Part shown: positions 10,759-21,559 of the stretch, in pieces
Layout: every line of letters begins with the position of its first letter
How positions within the stretch are numbered: the stretch's first letter is position 1
Origin: Sophora flavescens
Taxonomy: Eukaryota > Streptophyta > Magnoliopsida > Fabales > Fabaceae
DNA length: 64,000 nt
Reading direction: 5' to 3'
NCBI GenBank assembly: GCA_030762895.1
Contig: JAUPTC010000016.1
Location: 2,473,199 to 2,537,198 of the forward strand
Notes under the pieces: generated by a model
What the model was told of the DNA's origin: nothing
Seen by the model: only the letters and a program-made list of their open reading frames with translations
Databases searched by the model: none
Translations under genes and position numbers: made by a program

Positions 10759-12960
10759 TTAACATTGTTTGACTACAGATTTTCGAATACTTCTTGGTAA
10801 ACCAAATTTTTTTATTACTTTTGTCAATTTTTCTTCATCATCCAGAATAAGAATTTCCAATCCTTTCCTTGATCTAACACGTGACACTGCAACGTATAAT
10901 TGACCATGAGTAAATACGGGTCGTGGTAGGAATAATCCTACATGAGATAAAGATTGCCCTTGATTTTTGTTTATAGTCATTGCAAATGACAAAACCAGGG
11001 GAAATTGTCTTCTTTCAAACTTAAAAGGTAGACCAGAGTCAGAGGGTATTAGATTCATTCGAGCTATGTAGATTTTGTCTCCTATTTTTGGTCCTGTAAC
11101 AACGGTTGCCCCAATTATATTTCTACCCAACTCATTCACAATCAGCCTTGTTCCATTGCACAAACCTCCAGATTGGTCTATGTTTCGAAGAAGCATAACA
11201 GGTACACCAATCTTTAGAGTTAGACGATGATTAGGTAGATCGGAACATTTTATATCTTTTAAGAACTCTGTTGTGAACCATTCTCCTTCAACATCAGTAT
11301 CTTCATCTGATTTACAGATGTAGTTTGAACTCAAATATTCTTTAACTTCTCCTTGGATCATGTCCAACATGAAATTATTAACCTTCTCAACTGATTCTAA
11401 TGTTGGTGCTAATATTGCTCTATCTTGAAAGAATTTGTAGCAAGTAATATTCTGCAAAAGATCAGGATAGGCAAAATTAACCAGATGGAGAAGAGGATTG
11501 ACATGCTGGTGAATCAACAAATCATCTAGAATTTCAATGTCCTCAAATCTGTATCTTCTGCTATGGTAGATCCGTTTCCAATTTCTAAAATCCATTCTGT
11601 AAATTCTGCAATCTCATTGATATTGCTGTTAGAGGAATGAGTCCTCAAACGCATATTTTAATTCAATAGCAAAATTTCCACAAGTAAGATGAGTTGACAG
11701 CAGCGGAAACGATGTCTTGTCTGGATCCTTTGTTTATAACGGGTAGGATATGTCTAAAATCACCTCCAAGAACGACAACCTTCCCTCCAAATGGTAATTC
11801 GCGACTATTTGAATTTATTGATCTCGTGATATCTCGTAGTGTTCGATCCAAAGCTTCAAAACAAAATCTATTGAGCATTGGAGCCTCGTCCCATATGATT
11901 AACTTCGCTGCCTGTAGCATTTTAGCTTTGGGACTGCCTTGTTTAATGTTACATGTGCTGTTTTCATTAACCAACAGCGGGATTGAAAATCTGGAATGCG
12001 CAGTCCGTCCTCCAGGTAGTAAGAGTGATGCAATTCCACTTGAAGCTACGTTGACAACTATATGTCCTTGAGATCTGAGACCAGAAGAAAGTGTGTTCCA
12101 GATAAAGGTCTTCCCGGTTCCACCATAACCATACAAAAAATAAAATCCTCCTTTTTCATCTGATACAACTTGCATAATTTGGTCATATACGGACAGCTGC
12201 TGTTCTGTCAGCTTGGCTAACAAAGCATGATTAGTTTGGCATTGCTCTTCCTTGTTATAGTCAAGCTCTTCCAGAATCAATCTGTTTTGGAATTGAGACT
12301 CCTGACTCGGGTTAGGATAAGGCACATTAGGGAATTCCCTCAAAGATCTTCCATTTGATTGAAGTATTTTTTCAATCTCAAGCAGACACAAATTCTTAAT
12401 TTCAGCTTCATCAATATGCAGTTCTTGAAAGTCAAAAATAATGGATTTAGTCACAAAAAACAGAATAGTGTCAAAAATGTTTTAAGAAATTTTGATAAAT
12501 GATACTAACCTGGAAGATTCAAATTTCTTCGTAGATGATAGAGAATTCCATCCAACAATAACCGCCAACATTCCTTCCAAACAAATTCAGGATTGCTAAT
12601 AGTATTTGTCTGCAATAAGGTTGCAAATAGTTTTCTGATTTGAAAACCTGAACCTAGTTCACTTGCTTCTATTATTGCATCAACATATTCTCTGTCATCA
12701 GCCAACAATCCCAGAGCATAGTATGCTTCTTGAAAAGTAGAGTAAGTTTCACCATCAATAGTTCGGATGCTTTCAAAACTGGTACAAACTCATTGGCAAG
12801 TCAATAGAATTCTCATGTAATAAAGTTCTCCTGTTCCGTGAGGAACATAATGGAGCCTGCCTATTGAAGTTCCCATTTTTCTTGGCTGCCATCTTCTTGT
12901 ATTTTAACTATAGACAAATCTTGCAGGGAACTCTGCGTATGTCAAATGTCTAGCTTCTGG
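10759..12960 (-). pseudogene. Helitron PIF1-like helicase domain, broken
   Basis: Sequence from 12960 to 12505 (YVPHGTGELYYMRILL, ADDREYVDAIIEA) contains two in-frame stops (about 12910 and 12793). After an intron, 11663-12454 has Walker A GYGGTGKT, Walker B IIWDEAP and GGDFRHILPVI, typical of PIF1 helicases. A stop and frameshift near 11580-11663 separate it from 10759-11595, which carries LKIGVPVMLLRNID, FAMTINKNQGQSL (family usually has NKSQGQ) and LYVAVSRVRSRKGL. It would unwind the strand transferred by Rep. It is inactive as it stands. Confidence 0.88.
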
Positions 12961-13038
12961 ATATTTTTGATTTGCAACCATCCAAGCTAAGAACATTGTT
13001 TCATTATCTTCATTTCTTTTCAATACATCATCTATAGT

Positions 13039-14786
13039 CTAATGATCGTTGAATAGAATTGTTTGTCTATTTGGCAAATGGAACGTTAATCTCTGGATAG
13101 GTGGCCACCTGTGATGGATATCAAATTGAAATGTTCTCCAAACTGCTTCACATGGAGACATATACCTGCAGTCATAATATCGCTTAATTTCATCAATTAG
13201 CATTGGACCCTGACCATAAATCTCAAGTATAGCCCTATCAGGGCCCTTGTTGACGTACTTAAATAGATATTTGATGGCATTAGACTTATTACAGTATTCC
13301 ATATTAACATGAGCTTGGTACCTAACAATCAGTTGCGGGTTGTAAGGAACTACACTGTGATTATCCATTTGATTTCCTTTTCTACTTACTGTAATTCCAG
13401 AATCCCTCCTTTTATAGGTTGGGTAACCATGTTCATCAATTTGAGTGTAATTCTGAAAACTTTTAGGGAAAAATTTTGTACATCTACCATCCTTCATGCA
13501 AGGAGATGACTGATTGGTAACACCGCATGGTCCATGTAGCATGAATTTTGTGACAACTTGACTTAACCTGGGATAGAAAACTGGATTTGGTAACTCAGCA
13601 GATATGTATCTGTCAATGTCTGCAGTGGTAGTAAGTTTGTTTTCTCCGTTCAACCAAAGTAGAATATGAGCATGTGGTAGTCCCGTTTTTTGAAATTCTA
13701 CAGAATACATCCCTGTAATACAAAACCCATCAGTCTGTATTTAATTAAAAATTATTTAATAAGATCTGATAAGAGTAGAAGAGATTTAAGACACTTGCCT
13801 GCATCAACCTTTCCAAACATTCGTTCCTTTTTGAAATCAGCCATCATCCGGTCGAGCTTCATCTTGAAAACTCTACATACAATATCTGGTCTCTCATCTG
13901 GTCGAAGATTTCTTGAGGAAACAAAAGTCTGGACCTCCTCCCAATTGGAGTTACATGTAATTGTAATGAAAAGGTCGGGGTAACCAAACTTTTTACAAAT
14001 AGCCATTGCATCTTGGCAGTTATTAAACATATACCTTGAACCACCAGTGAATGATGCAGGCAATATAATTCGCATTCCAATAGTAGCAGGCTCAGTTTCG
14101 CCTCTATTGACAACTTCTTCTAGTCCACTCAAAACTTCAGCCCGAATAACTGTTTGGTCGTTCCTTATAAATGTCAGCCTTTGAGATTCAATCATTGTAT
14201 AGCAATCAACAACAAATTGTTGAAACAACCTTTTTGAATTAACTATATTTTCATATTCAGTGATTCTATCTTGAAGTCTATAGGCAATGAATTCTCTCAA
14301 TGTAACTCTCTGTCTTTTTCGGTCTTGATCCATTTCACATTCTCTCAGAGGAATATCTTCTTTAAAACCATCCTCTCTATATGGGAATAACAGAGGATAC
14401 TGCAGAGGAATGAAAGATGGATGAGTCTCATGGATTTTTTCTAAGTCACCAAATCTTTTTTTTACTATCATATCCCTTCCTAAATCCATATTCTCCAAAT
14501 CACCTACGATTAAAGCGGCCAGAAGATTGTAAATCCTGGGATCTCGATTTCTCCCTCTAAACAAACGCAAAGAAAAATTTGATGCTTCATTGTCCAAAAT
14601 AAAATCTCTAACCCTTCTAAATGATTTTGCCAATTCATTATGCTGATAAATCATTTGTTTGAGATCCTCAACCAAAGACTCATCGAAAAAATCCCTTCTA
14701 TCACTTGAACTGTAAATAGTGAGAGCATGGTGAGTAAGTATATAGTAGGGAATACTGTAGACAATTAATAATATGCAAATGTACAC
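13039..14786 (-). pseudogene. Helitron Rep: Helitron-like N domain and HUH nuclease
   Basis: Exon 13752-14786 holds the Helitron-like N-terminal domain (SFRRVRDFILDN, RDPRIYNLLAALIVGD, FPYREDGFKEDI, RGGTEP-like region, DLFITITCNSNWEEV). An intron separates it from 13039-13710, which carries the HUH metal-binding motif in KTGLPHAHILLW and the paired-tyrosine motif in IKYLFKYVNKG. These residues cut and rejoin DNA in rolling-circle transposition. The frame ends with a stop at 13036-13038 followed by in-frame TIDDVLKRNEDNETMF, so the stop is secondary. Confidence 0.85.
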
Positions 14787-14839
14787 TGATTAAAACTTAA
14801 GAAATTACAAAATAAATAGAGACAATGGGCAGTTATAGT

Positions 14840-16198
14840 TTACCTAAAATTATTCATTCTATTGTGGTTCTCATTGTAAGTGTCATAGATGTAAAGTTGG
14901 GCAAATTTTGGATCTCTGCCCTCCTCTGGAATTAAACTTCCAATCCTATGGAAATTCTGTCCACTTAAAATAAATTGGGGAGGACCACAGCCATTATTTA
15001 TAGATGTTTGGACCTTTCCTCCAATGGATGTAAAGGAAAACATACTGTTGTATGCACGAGTGTTTTCCTTAAAATGTTTAGATCGGCTATCTTCATCAGA
15101 CATCAGGCTACACAAAAGAACGGAAGGTTTCTGGAGTGTTGGTATCTGGACCTTTCCCCTCAAACAGCATATGCTAAAAACAGGGTTTTTAGGTTTTTTG
15201 GATTTATCAGACCTTTCATCATACCACAAAACTGAATCACACTATTTACAAATAAAGGAAGCCTCTCCCAAATCCAAAAACTGTTAAAATAAGAATAAAG
15301 GCTGTTTAGTAATTACAAATACATATAATTGCAACCTTCAGTTATTTAAGAAAGATATCTGAAGCAGCTAGACTTACGAAGTTTTTCTGCATTTGAATAT
15401 AAATCTGAAATATCATGTTAAATTTTCTGTGGTGTATTTTGCTGATCAATTATTTGGATTTCATCTGTAATTGAAATGTTAGAACTGATTAAAATTTTGA
15501 CAGCATTTTATATTAACTATGAATCACATATGCAGTATTAATACCATTTGCAGATTGTGTGGCATTCAGTTCTGAAACCGATAATGGTGGGACAATGGAA
15601 ATTGTAGTAGATGTTGCAACCTTCCTTTTCTTATGAACCTTGGGCTGGACTGTTGATCCAGAAGAACCATAAAAGTTTGGAGCAACGTTTTGGTCTTAGA
15701 AACAGCAGAAAAAGGCATATAGTAAGTTAACGACATTAAATGCAATAATTCACAATATTTGAAAAAATTTAAAGGAAAAAGTAGAAGATAGTGAATATCA
15801 TTTATTGTTGTTGGAGTAGCAATCTGTTGAACATGTCTTGCAGGTATGCTTGAAATAGTTAAAGGAGACAATGGAGATAATGGGATTCTTTTAGCAGGGA
15901 TGACAGCTGGTGTATCGACCATGTTGTTGGTTGAAATGTCCTTTACAAACTGACTTTGGGACGTGGATTCCCTTTGATCAAAAGTAAAGTTGGTCCTATA
16001 ATTTGGAGTAGAAGTTGCAGCTGATAATGGAGATAAAGGAACCCGATTTTGATGAGCAACTTTGGAATATGTCGAATAGATGTTTAGTTGGCTTCGAATG
16101 GTTGAAGAGCATCCTAAACTTTTCTTTTTCATTATTTCCTTGCGATTTTGCCTATCCTTCATACAATCGTTTGAGTTTCTATTTGAACTGGTACTCAT
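14840..16198 (-). pseudogene. Helitron Rep/helicase gene, N-terminal exons
   Basis: The start is the ATG at 16196-16198 (MSTSSNRNSNDCMKDRQNRK). The first exon has repeats of the form RxPLSPLS and ends near 15800. After an intron the next exon contains a basic KVHKKRKV patch (about 15555-15690). A further exon begins near 15290 and holds GEASFICK, a stop at 15242-15244, then CDSVLWYDERSDKSKK and RAYNSMFSFTSIGGKV to GSLIPEEGRDPKFAQLYIYD, a block conserved in plant Helitron proteins ahead of the Helitron-like N domain. The inverted arm has a Tyr codon where this copy has the stop. Confidence 0.75.
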
Positions 16199-17562
16199 CT
16201 TATAATGTTTATGTTTTGTACATTCTATCATTTGTGAAAAGTTTAACTATGAAGAATAATATGATAATAGTTTAGACAGGGAGTTGATTTTCAATGCAGA
16301 ACTGGGGGATTATGTCAATGCATTAAATGTAGTTTTTTTTTCGATTGGGATTTACAATTAAATGTAGTAGATACCGATATAGCTGTGAAATATGTGGAAA
16401 AAATTATTCCGAAGAGTCACTTTGTGGTGAATATAAATAAATCAGCAATATATGCACGCATCTATAATTGACCAGATTGGTATAAATTGACTGTCAATAT
16501 TTAATAGAAATCAAGTATACATTGGGAAAATAGACTATTTAATAACCCTTATTAAATGAGACCCTATATTATAATTTAAAAATCAGTTTAGGTGTAAATT
16601 CAACTAACCAGTTTATGAAAAACATTTAGTTTGGCTACTCAACAGGCAAGTTAGGAAGGTGTTTATTTGCATGAGGAGATTTCTTTGTAAATCAACCTCA
16701 CAAAACTAATAATTGGCTTCACGTTGTTTAAAATATTTTTTTAAAAACTGTGAAATATAAATGTATGCATCTCGGCATCAAAAAATTGGGTTTTTCAATG
16801 TTATAAGTAGGCGATTTATAAATGTTTCACAGATTAAGAAAACATACTGATTTTAGTGGCTATTATACATGTTTATGACCTCCGTTATTTACATTTGGTA
16901 ATTTTAGAATTTATTTTTGTTCCAAAACGAATGATCTTTTATAAATCGAAGATATATTTGACAGTTTTTTTACATTTATACTCTTATCATATAAGTAAAT
17001 TGGAATGCCTTGAATACACCCTAAAACCTTCCCTATTTATATTCGGAGATAAATAAAAGGTAGCTGCAATGGTGTACAATGCAGTTCACAGATTATAAAG
17101 GAATCCAAATTCAACAATTGAGGGAATCAATTTTTTATGTGGTGATCCTGCTCTTGTAAGTGAAATATATCGTTGAAGGAATATTGATTTGTTGCATAAA
17201 TTAGATTGATTCTCTTTGCAGGCTAGATTCCCAATATTTAAAAGAAACATTATCAAATAGGAAGGAGATAGTATTAAATTGGTGTGAAATAACTTTGGAA
17301 ATATAGAATAATTTGGAAACTATAAAAATATCTGGAATGATAAACCAAAACACGATTTCATTAGCTAAATAAAGTGAGGCGTCATACATTGTAATTCCAG
17401 CAAAATACCCCTTCAAACAAACAGATTCAAAAACTACCAGACTAATGGGAATGACATTAAAATTGTAGAAAGGAAACATAAAGGAACAGACTCCTGCAAC
17501 ATAACTTAAAGAAACAAACAACTAAAACAAACTAAGACTTAAACAAACTAATGCACGGGTAT
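16199..17562. other. Helitron interior without recognisable gene
   Basis: This AT-rich stretch lies between the Rep/helicase start and the 3' end of the RPA-like gene. Short open frames here show no family resemblance. The inverted duplication stops being visible at about 16507, because the other arm starts at the assembly gap. Confidence 0.6.
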
Positions 17563-19972
17563 TCAAACTTTCTCCTTCTTGATGTTCTTCAGAATGTTGA
17601 CACTGGTACTTTGTTCACCATTAGCAGCCAAAGAGACCCCATTGGGCCTTTTAACAGGAGTAAGGCGCAGCACATCAGCAGACAGAGAAACATCCTTTTC
17701 AGCACTTGTTTATGAGGAATCTGGAAAAAGGTTCTACAAAATTTACATAGAATTGTTACAAAAAACTTTAAAATTTTATGAAATGACAATAACATTAATG
17801 GAACAATTGTAGACCTTTGGTGGAAAATTCAATGAATCTCACTGGTTAGCAGATCCTCTTTCAGCAGAATCCTTATCTGCGGCAATGGATAGTATTGAAA
17901 AATCCAAATCCTGCATCTAAACTCCAAAAAGGTCAATAAAATGACTTGGTGTAAAACAAAATTTATTAACAAAATGTCTAGTAATTTACCATAGTAGTTG
18001 GGTGAAGTTGTTTGAACTTCTCAATCAGGGATGCATCATCAACAACTCGCTTGACTCGGTAGGAAAGGTGGAACTTTGTGTTCACAGTAGACTTGACCTC
18101 AACTTTAAAAAGGATGGTTTTGTTAACCATATTTTTGACTTCATCGGGCACAGAGAATAACTTGTTAGCCTTTAAAAAAATGGAACATTAAGGCAGTGAC
18201 TTTAAAAAAAGAAGAGAATAGCCAAATTCATATAATAAATAATTAATTAAGTAATAAATAAATCACTCAAACCTTATCAAGAATGTCAAAACAGGTTTGT
18301 TTCAGGAGAGCATAACCATCTTGATCAAACAGAACAAAAGTTGCGGAATCTGTGTCATCAATTACCCTTACTTTGATACAGTACCTATTTAAATATAGAA
18401 GATTCAGTGACCCTTGTGATAGATATTTATTAAAGAGTATAAATGGATGAAAATGGATACCTATGAAAGATAGTGAAGATGTGACGGTTGCATCTCTCAC
18501 AGAAATACATCTTTGAATCTGGATACATTGATTTGTTACACTTGCAGGCAGTGTACCACCATTCATCATCATCCTGAATGTGTTTGATAGTGCCTAGACC
18601 AATGCAGAAACAATCCTAACAAAATTTGTAAAGCATAAGTAAAACAAAAAACAAAAAATTATAACGATAGATTATACTTAGATATTAAAAAACCAATTGC
18701 CATCGAAAGAGTTTAGAAATAAAATCACTACCTGTTTACAGTCCTTCATCTCTTCAATGGTTTTTTTAAGATTCAGCCTCAGAAAATCCTCCTCCAAGTT
18801 ATATTTAGGAGAATCACTAAGTTGGCTAAGCACCTGAGGACCTAAGTCGTTGTTTCCAGGTAGGCTTATAGGAAGAAAAAAAATAACCAGTTAGACAAAA
18901 ACAATAAAAAAAATCAAATATGAAATTAGAGAAGGCTTTTACGTGTTCATGAAATCAGCAACGCCCTGAACATTTGAATTAAATAGCAACTTTGTATCAT
19001 TCATCACATTTTGCAATCCAATTTTTCCTGTTTCATATTATGATCAGTGTAATAAAAAAACACAAATACAACAGGAAAGAGTAAAGAATGAATGAGGACC
19101 AATACCCTTAAATGTATTAACCTTCACGAATTGTATAATAACCACACAGTTTTGAACATTTCCAGAAGCCAAAAATGAATTAAGGTCATCCACATAAGTA
19201 TCAAAAAGAGCACATTCAATCTTCACCCTAACATAAACGATGCATTGAAATAATGTAAAACACAATGGAAATTATATACATGAATCCAGAATAAAATAGA
19301 AAGTTAAAAAGTCAGAAATCACCCTTCATTCTCCAGTTCAATGATATTCATCTTGCACATCTTTCCATCTCTTAAGTACTCCCTCTCACTACCAACACCA
19401 GTCAATAATCCGATAACATCTATGTAAAACAAATCAATAACAAATAAAAAAGTGAGTGGTTTTACTGGTGCATATCAAATTAAGAATAAGGAAACTTGAA
19501 AGAATACCAGGTAAATAAGAAGAGTCATAATTTGGGACCAGAATATCAGCAAAAGGGACCAAGTTAAAAGGGTTGCGAGTAATTTGCATCAGAGCAAATG
19601 GTTCAACCCTAGTGTTGGCTTGAAAATTTAGCCTAAAAGCATGTATGGTAGTCCTAAAATTACCAACATTAGGTCCAACACCAAAATTACGAATGTCATA
19701 AAAATTACCTTCCCTAAGTAGATGATTAAAGTTGTACACCAATGACCTCCGGACAGTAGCATGGATCCTAGAACCCTGATACAAAGATAAAGAATAAATA
19801 TAGACCATTCAACTTATAAGTATAACGAAATGTGGAAAAGGTGGTGGACTTTAAAGAAAATTAATAGATGAAGAAAGAACACCTGGTCGTCCATGAAAAC
19901 CATATCGATGGAGAAGGGAGTTCTTGAGTTATTAAAACCAGAAGTGACCCAAATGGATATCTGGGTGGAGTC
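17563..19972 (-). CDS. RPA70-like single-strand DNA-binding protein gene, 11 exons in frame
   Basis: Exons read on the minus strand: 19972-19883, 19775-19508, 19419-19323, 19227-19106, 19027-18943, 18864-18732, 18615-18461, 18384-18273, 18169-17990, 17910-17843, 17704-17563. All introns have GT-AG ends and the phases agree, giving 484 codons with the stop and no internal stop. OB-fold A shows FSIDMVFMDDQGSRIHATV; fold B shows KIECALFDTYVDDLNSFLAS; the C-terminal part has a zinc ribbon WWYTACKCNKS...FCERC and YCIKVRVIDDTDSATFVLFD; the end has RLTPVKRPNG. RPA70 binds single-stranded DNA, and Helitron versions are thought to help rolling-circle replication. The true start is unclear: an upstream stop sits at 19973-19975, the first ATG in frame is at 19901-19903, and a 5' exon may be missing. 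Confidence 0.8.
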
Positions 19973-20024
19973 TTATGATACAGGTTCGAAACCCACCTTT
20001 TTCAAATCCGAATTGTTGCGGTAT

Positions 20025-20219
20025 GGAACCTCGCAACTTTTAATACAAGGGCGAACCTCTAGGACAACAACGTAGTTTAGTACCCAAATTGTTGCTACTG
20101 ACGGATTTTTTTAAACAAAAATTGTAATAGGATTGGTGGTAGGTATCAAACCCAGAACCTTGCAACTTTTAATACTAAGGGCGAATCGCTAGGACAACAA
20201 AGTTGTTTAGTACCCAATT
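20025..20219. repeat. Two direct repeats of ~66 bp
   Basis: Units at 20025-20090 and 20154-20219 share GCAACTTTTAATACnAAGGG and AGGACAACAA...GTTTAGTACCCA, 129 bp apart. Sequence before each also resembles GGTnTCgAAACCCA. The surrounding 19973-20588 has no gene and is strongly AT-rich. Confidence 0.7.
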
Positions 20220-20588
20220 CTCCCTTAATTATCGTTAACTATATAAACTTCATGAATGCTCTATGATACCGACACTTAACATATTTAAAATTTATATTTT
20301 TAAATTCTTTGTGAATCACAATCAATTAAAAATAAATTTGAAATTATACTTTTATTTTTTAATTACTCAATAATTTTAAATTATATCGTGTACTTGAATT
20401 AAAGTTATTTGCTATGAGATATTCATTAAATGTTCTAATAGAGTTTACTATTTATATATTTCAATCTAATTAAAATAGTTAATATAAAATTATTTTTGAG
20501 AAAATATTAGCTAACATCGAGATTTCATTAATTTTTTATTTAATTGCATCATTAAAAAAAATATATTCTAATATTTTATGGGGAAATA

Positions 20589-20848
20589 CACTACAACAGA
20601 TTAGACTTTAGATAGCGTTTCCGTATGCCTTTTAATAGCGTTTGTAACCGCTATCTATTCTACCGCTATTAAAACTCGTTAGCAAAGATAGCATTTAGGA
20701 ACTGCTATTAATAGGTGACTTTAGATAGCGTTTGGACACGGAAACGCTATCTAAAGTCAGACTTTAGATAGCGTTTCCTTATACAAACGCTATCTAAAGT
20801 CTGACTTTAGATAGCGTTTGTACAAGGAAACGCTATCTAAAGCCCTTT
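20589..20848. repeat. CACTA left TIR and subterminal hairpins
   Basis: The TIR is followed by alternating TAGATAGCGTTT and its complement (for example 20763-20797 and 20806-20841), each pair able to fold into a stem. Nearly base-for-base the same as 1208-945 in reverse complement. Confidence 0.85.
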
Positions 20849-21559
20849 TTTTTTAATTTTATTTCTTAACTTTTACATCCATTATTCCTGCATATTTACA
20901 CAAAAAAACCACAATTGTTGCAGTCAACACAATTGTTCAAAATGTGTTCAAAATATAAGTGTTCAATGCAGCACTGCATGTGTTTGTGCAGCAAACACGT
21001 AACTATACAATCAAAGTGCAACACTCTATACAGCAACTATATATATATATAGCCATATATAAGTACACCACTCTGTTTCTAAAGTATTCAAATTCACACG
21101 AGTAAGACAAAATCAAAGTGCAGCAACTATACCAGATCTCAATCCTTAAGAAACCAAAATCAGAAAACCAACATACATCTACAATTAATCTACATTTACA
21201 GCTTCTGTTTGTTTTTCATGAGACCAAGACAACACCAAAGTAATGTGTCGAAATGTGATCCAAAGACTCTGTAGCATACATACTGCATTTCCACCACAAA
21301 GACTAACCTGTTACATTGGGATACAGCAGACTAATTAGGTAAATACTACCTGTAAGGTGAAACAGAATTCAAATCAAGCATTAACAAAGTGTAACAAAAA
21401 TAATAAGTTTGAACTTATTTTCTCCTAGCAATGGCACATCAACTCGAAGGCATGTACCAAGGAAAAACAAATACATAGATAGTTTGGGGTTGATAAATAT
21501 AAAGCATTATTCACATACCAATGAGTATTGTTGCAACTACTGTGATCAATTTGACATAA
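20849..21559. other. CACTA 3' non-coding segment (replaced by ERECTA DNA in the sister element)
   Basis: From 20946 to about 21504 this stretch has no counterpart in the CACTA at 61703-64000, which instead holds the ERECTA-like fragment. Matching resumes at about 21505. No gene is seen; a short TA run lies near 21042. Confidence 0.65.

Larger units (their letters stand above)
1..16507. repeat. Left arm of a large inverted duplication
   Basis: This stretch recurs in reverse complement at 46681-62868. It covers a CACTA end with ERECTA exons, LINE, Tat-type element and the Rep/helicase part of a Helitron. The order of elements and the three internal junctions (near 1208, 6716 and 10.66 kb) are the same in both arms, so the composite was duplicated as a unit rather than assembled twice. 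The left arm has far fewer frame-breaking indels. The arm runs off the left window edge, so its full length is unknown. Confidence 0.9.
10680..19972 (-). mobile_element. Helitron (rolling-circle transposon) with Rep/helicase and RPA-like genes
   Basis: A broken Rep (HUH nuclease)/PIF1 helicase gene at 10759-16198 is preceded on the same strand by an RPA70-like gene at 17563-19972. Plant Helitrons commonly encode both. Neither the 5' TC end nor the 3' hairpin plus CTRR end is secure: a CTAA exists on the minus strand at 10652-10655 but without a convincing hairpin. The outer limits given are those of the coding content. The Rep/helicase half is repeated inverted at 46681-52520. Confidence 0.75.

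Noticed and set aside
11694..12071. 125-codon + strand frame, repeated on the minus strand at 51113-51490
   Set aside because: Antisense shadow of the conserved Helitron helicase; its presence in both arms only reflects the duplication.
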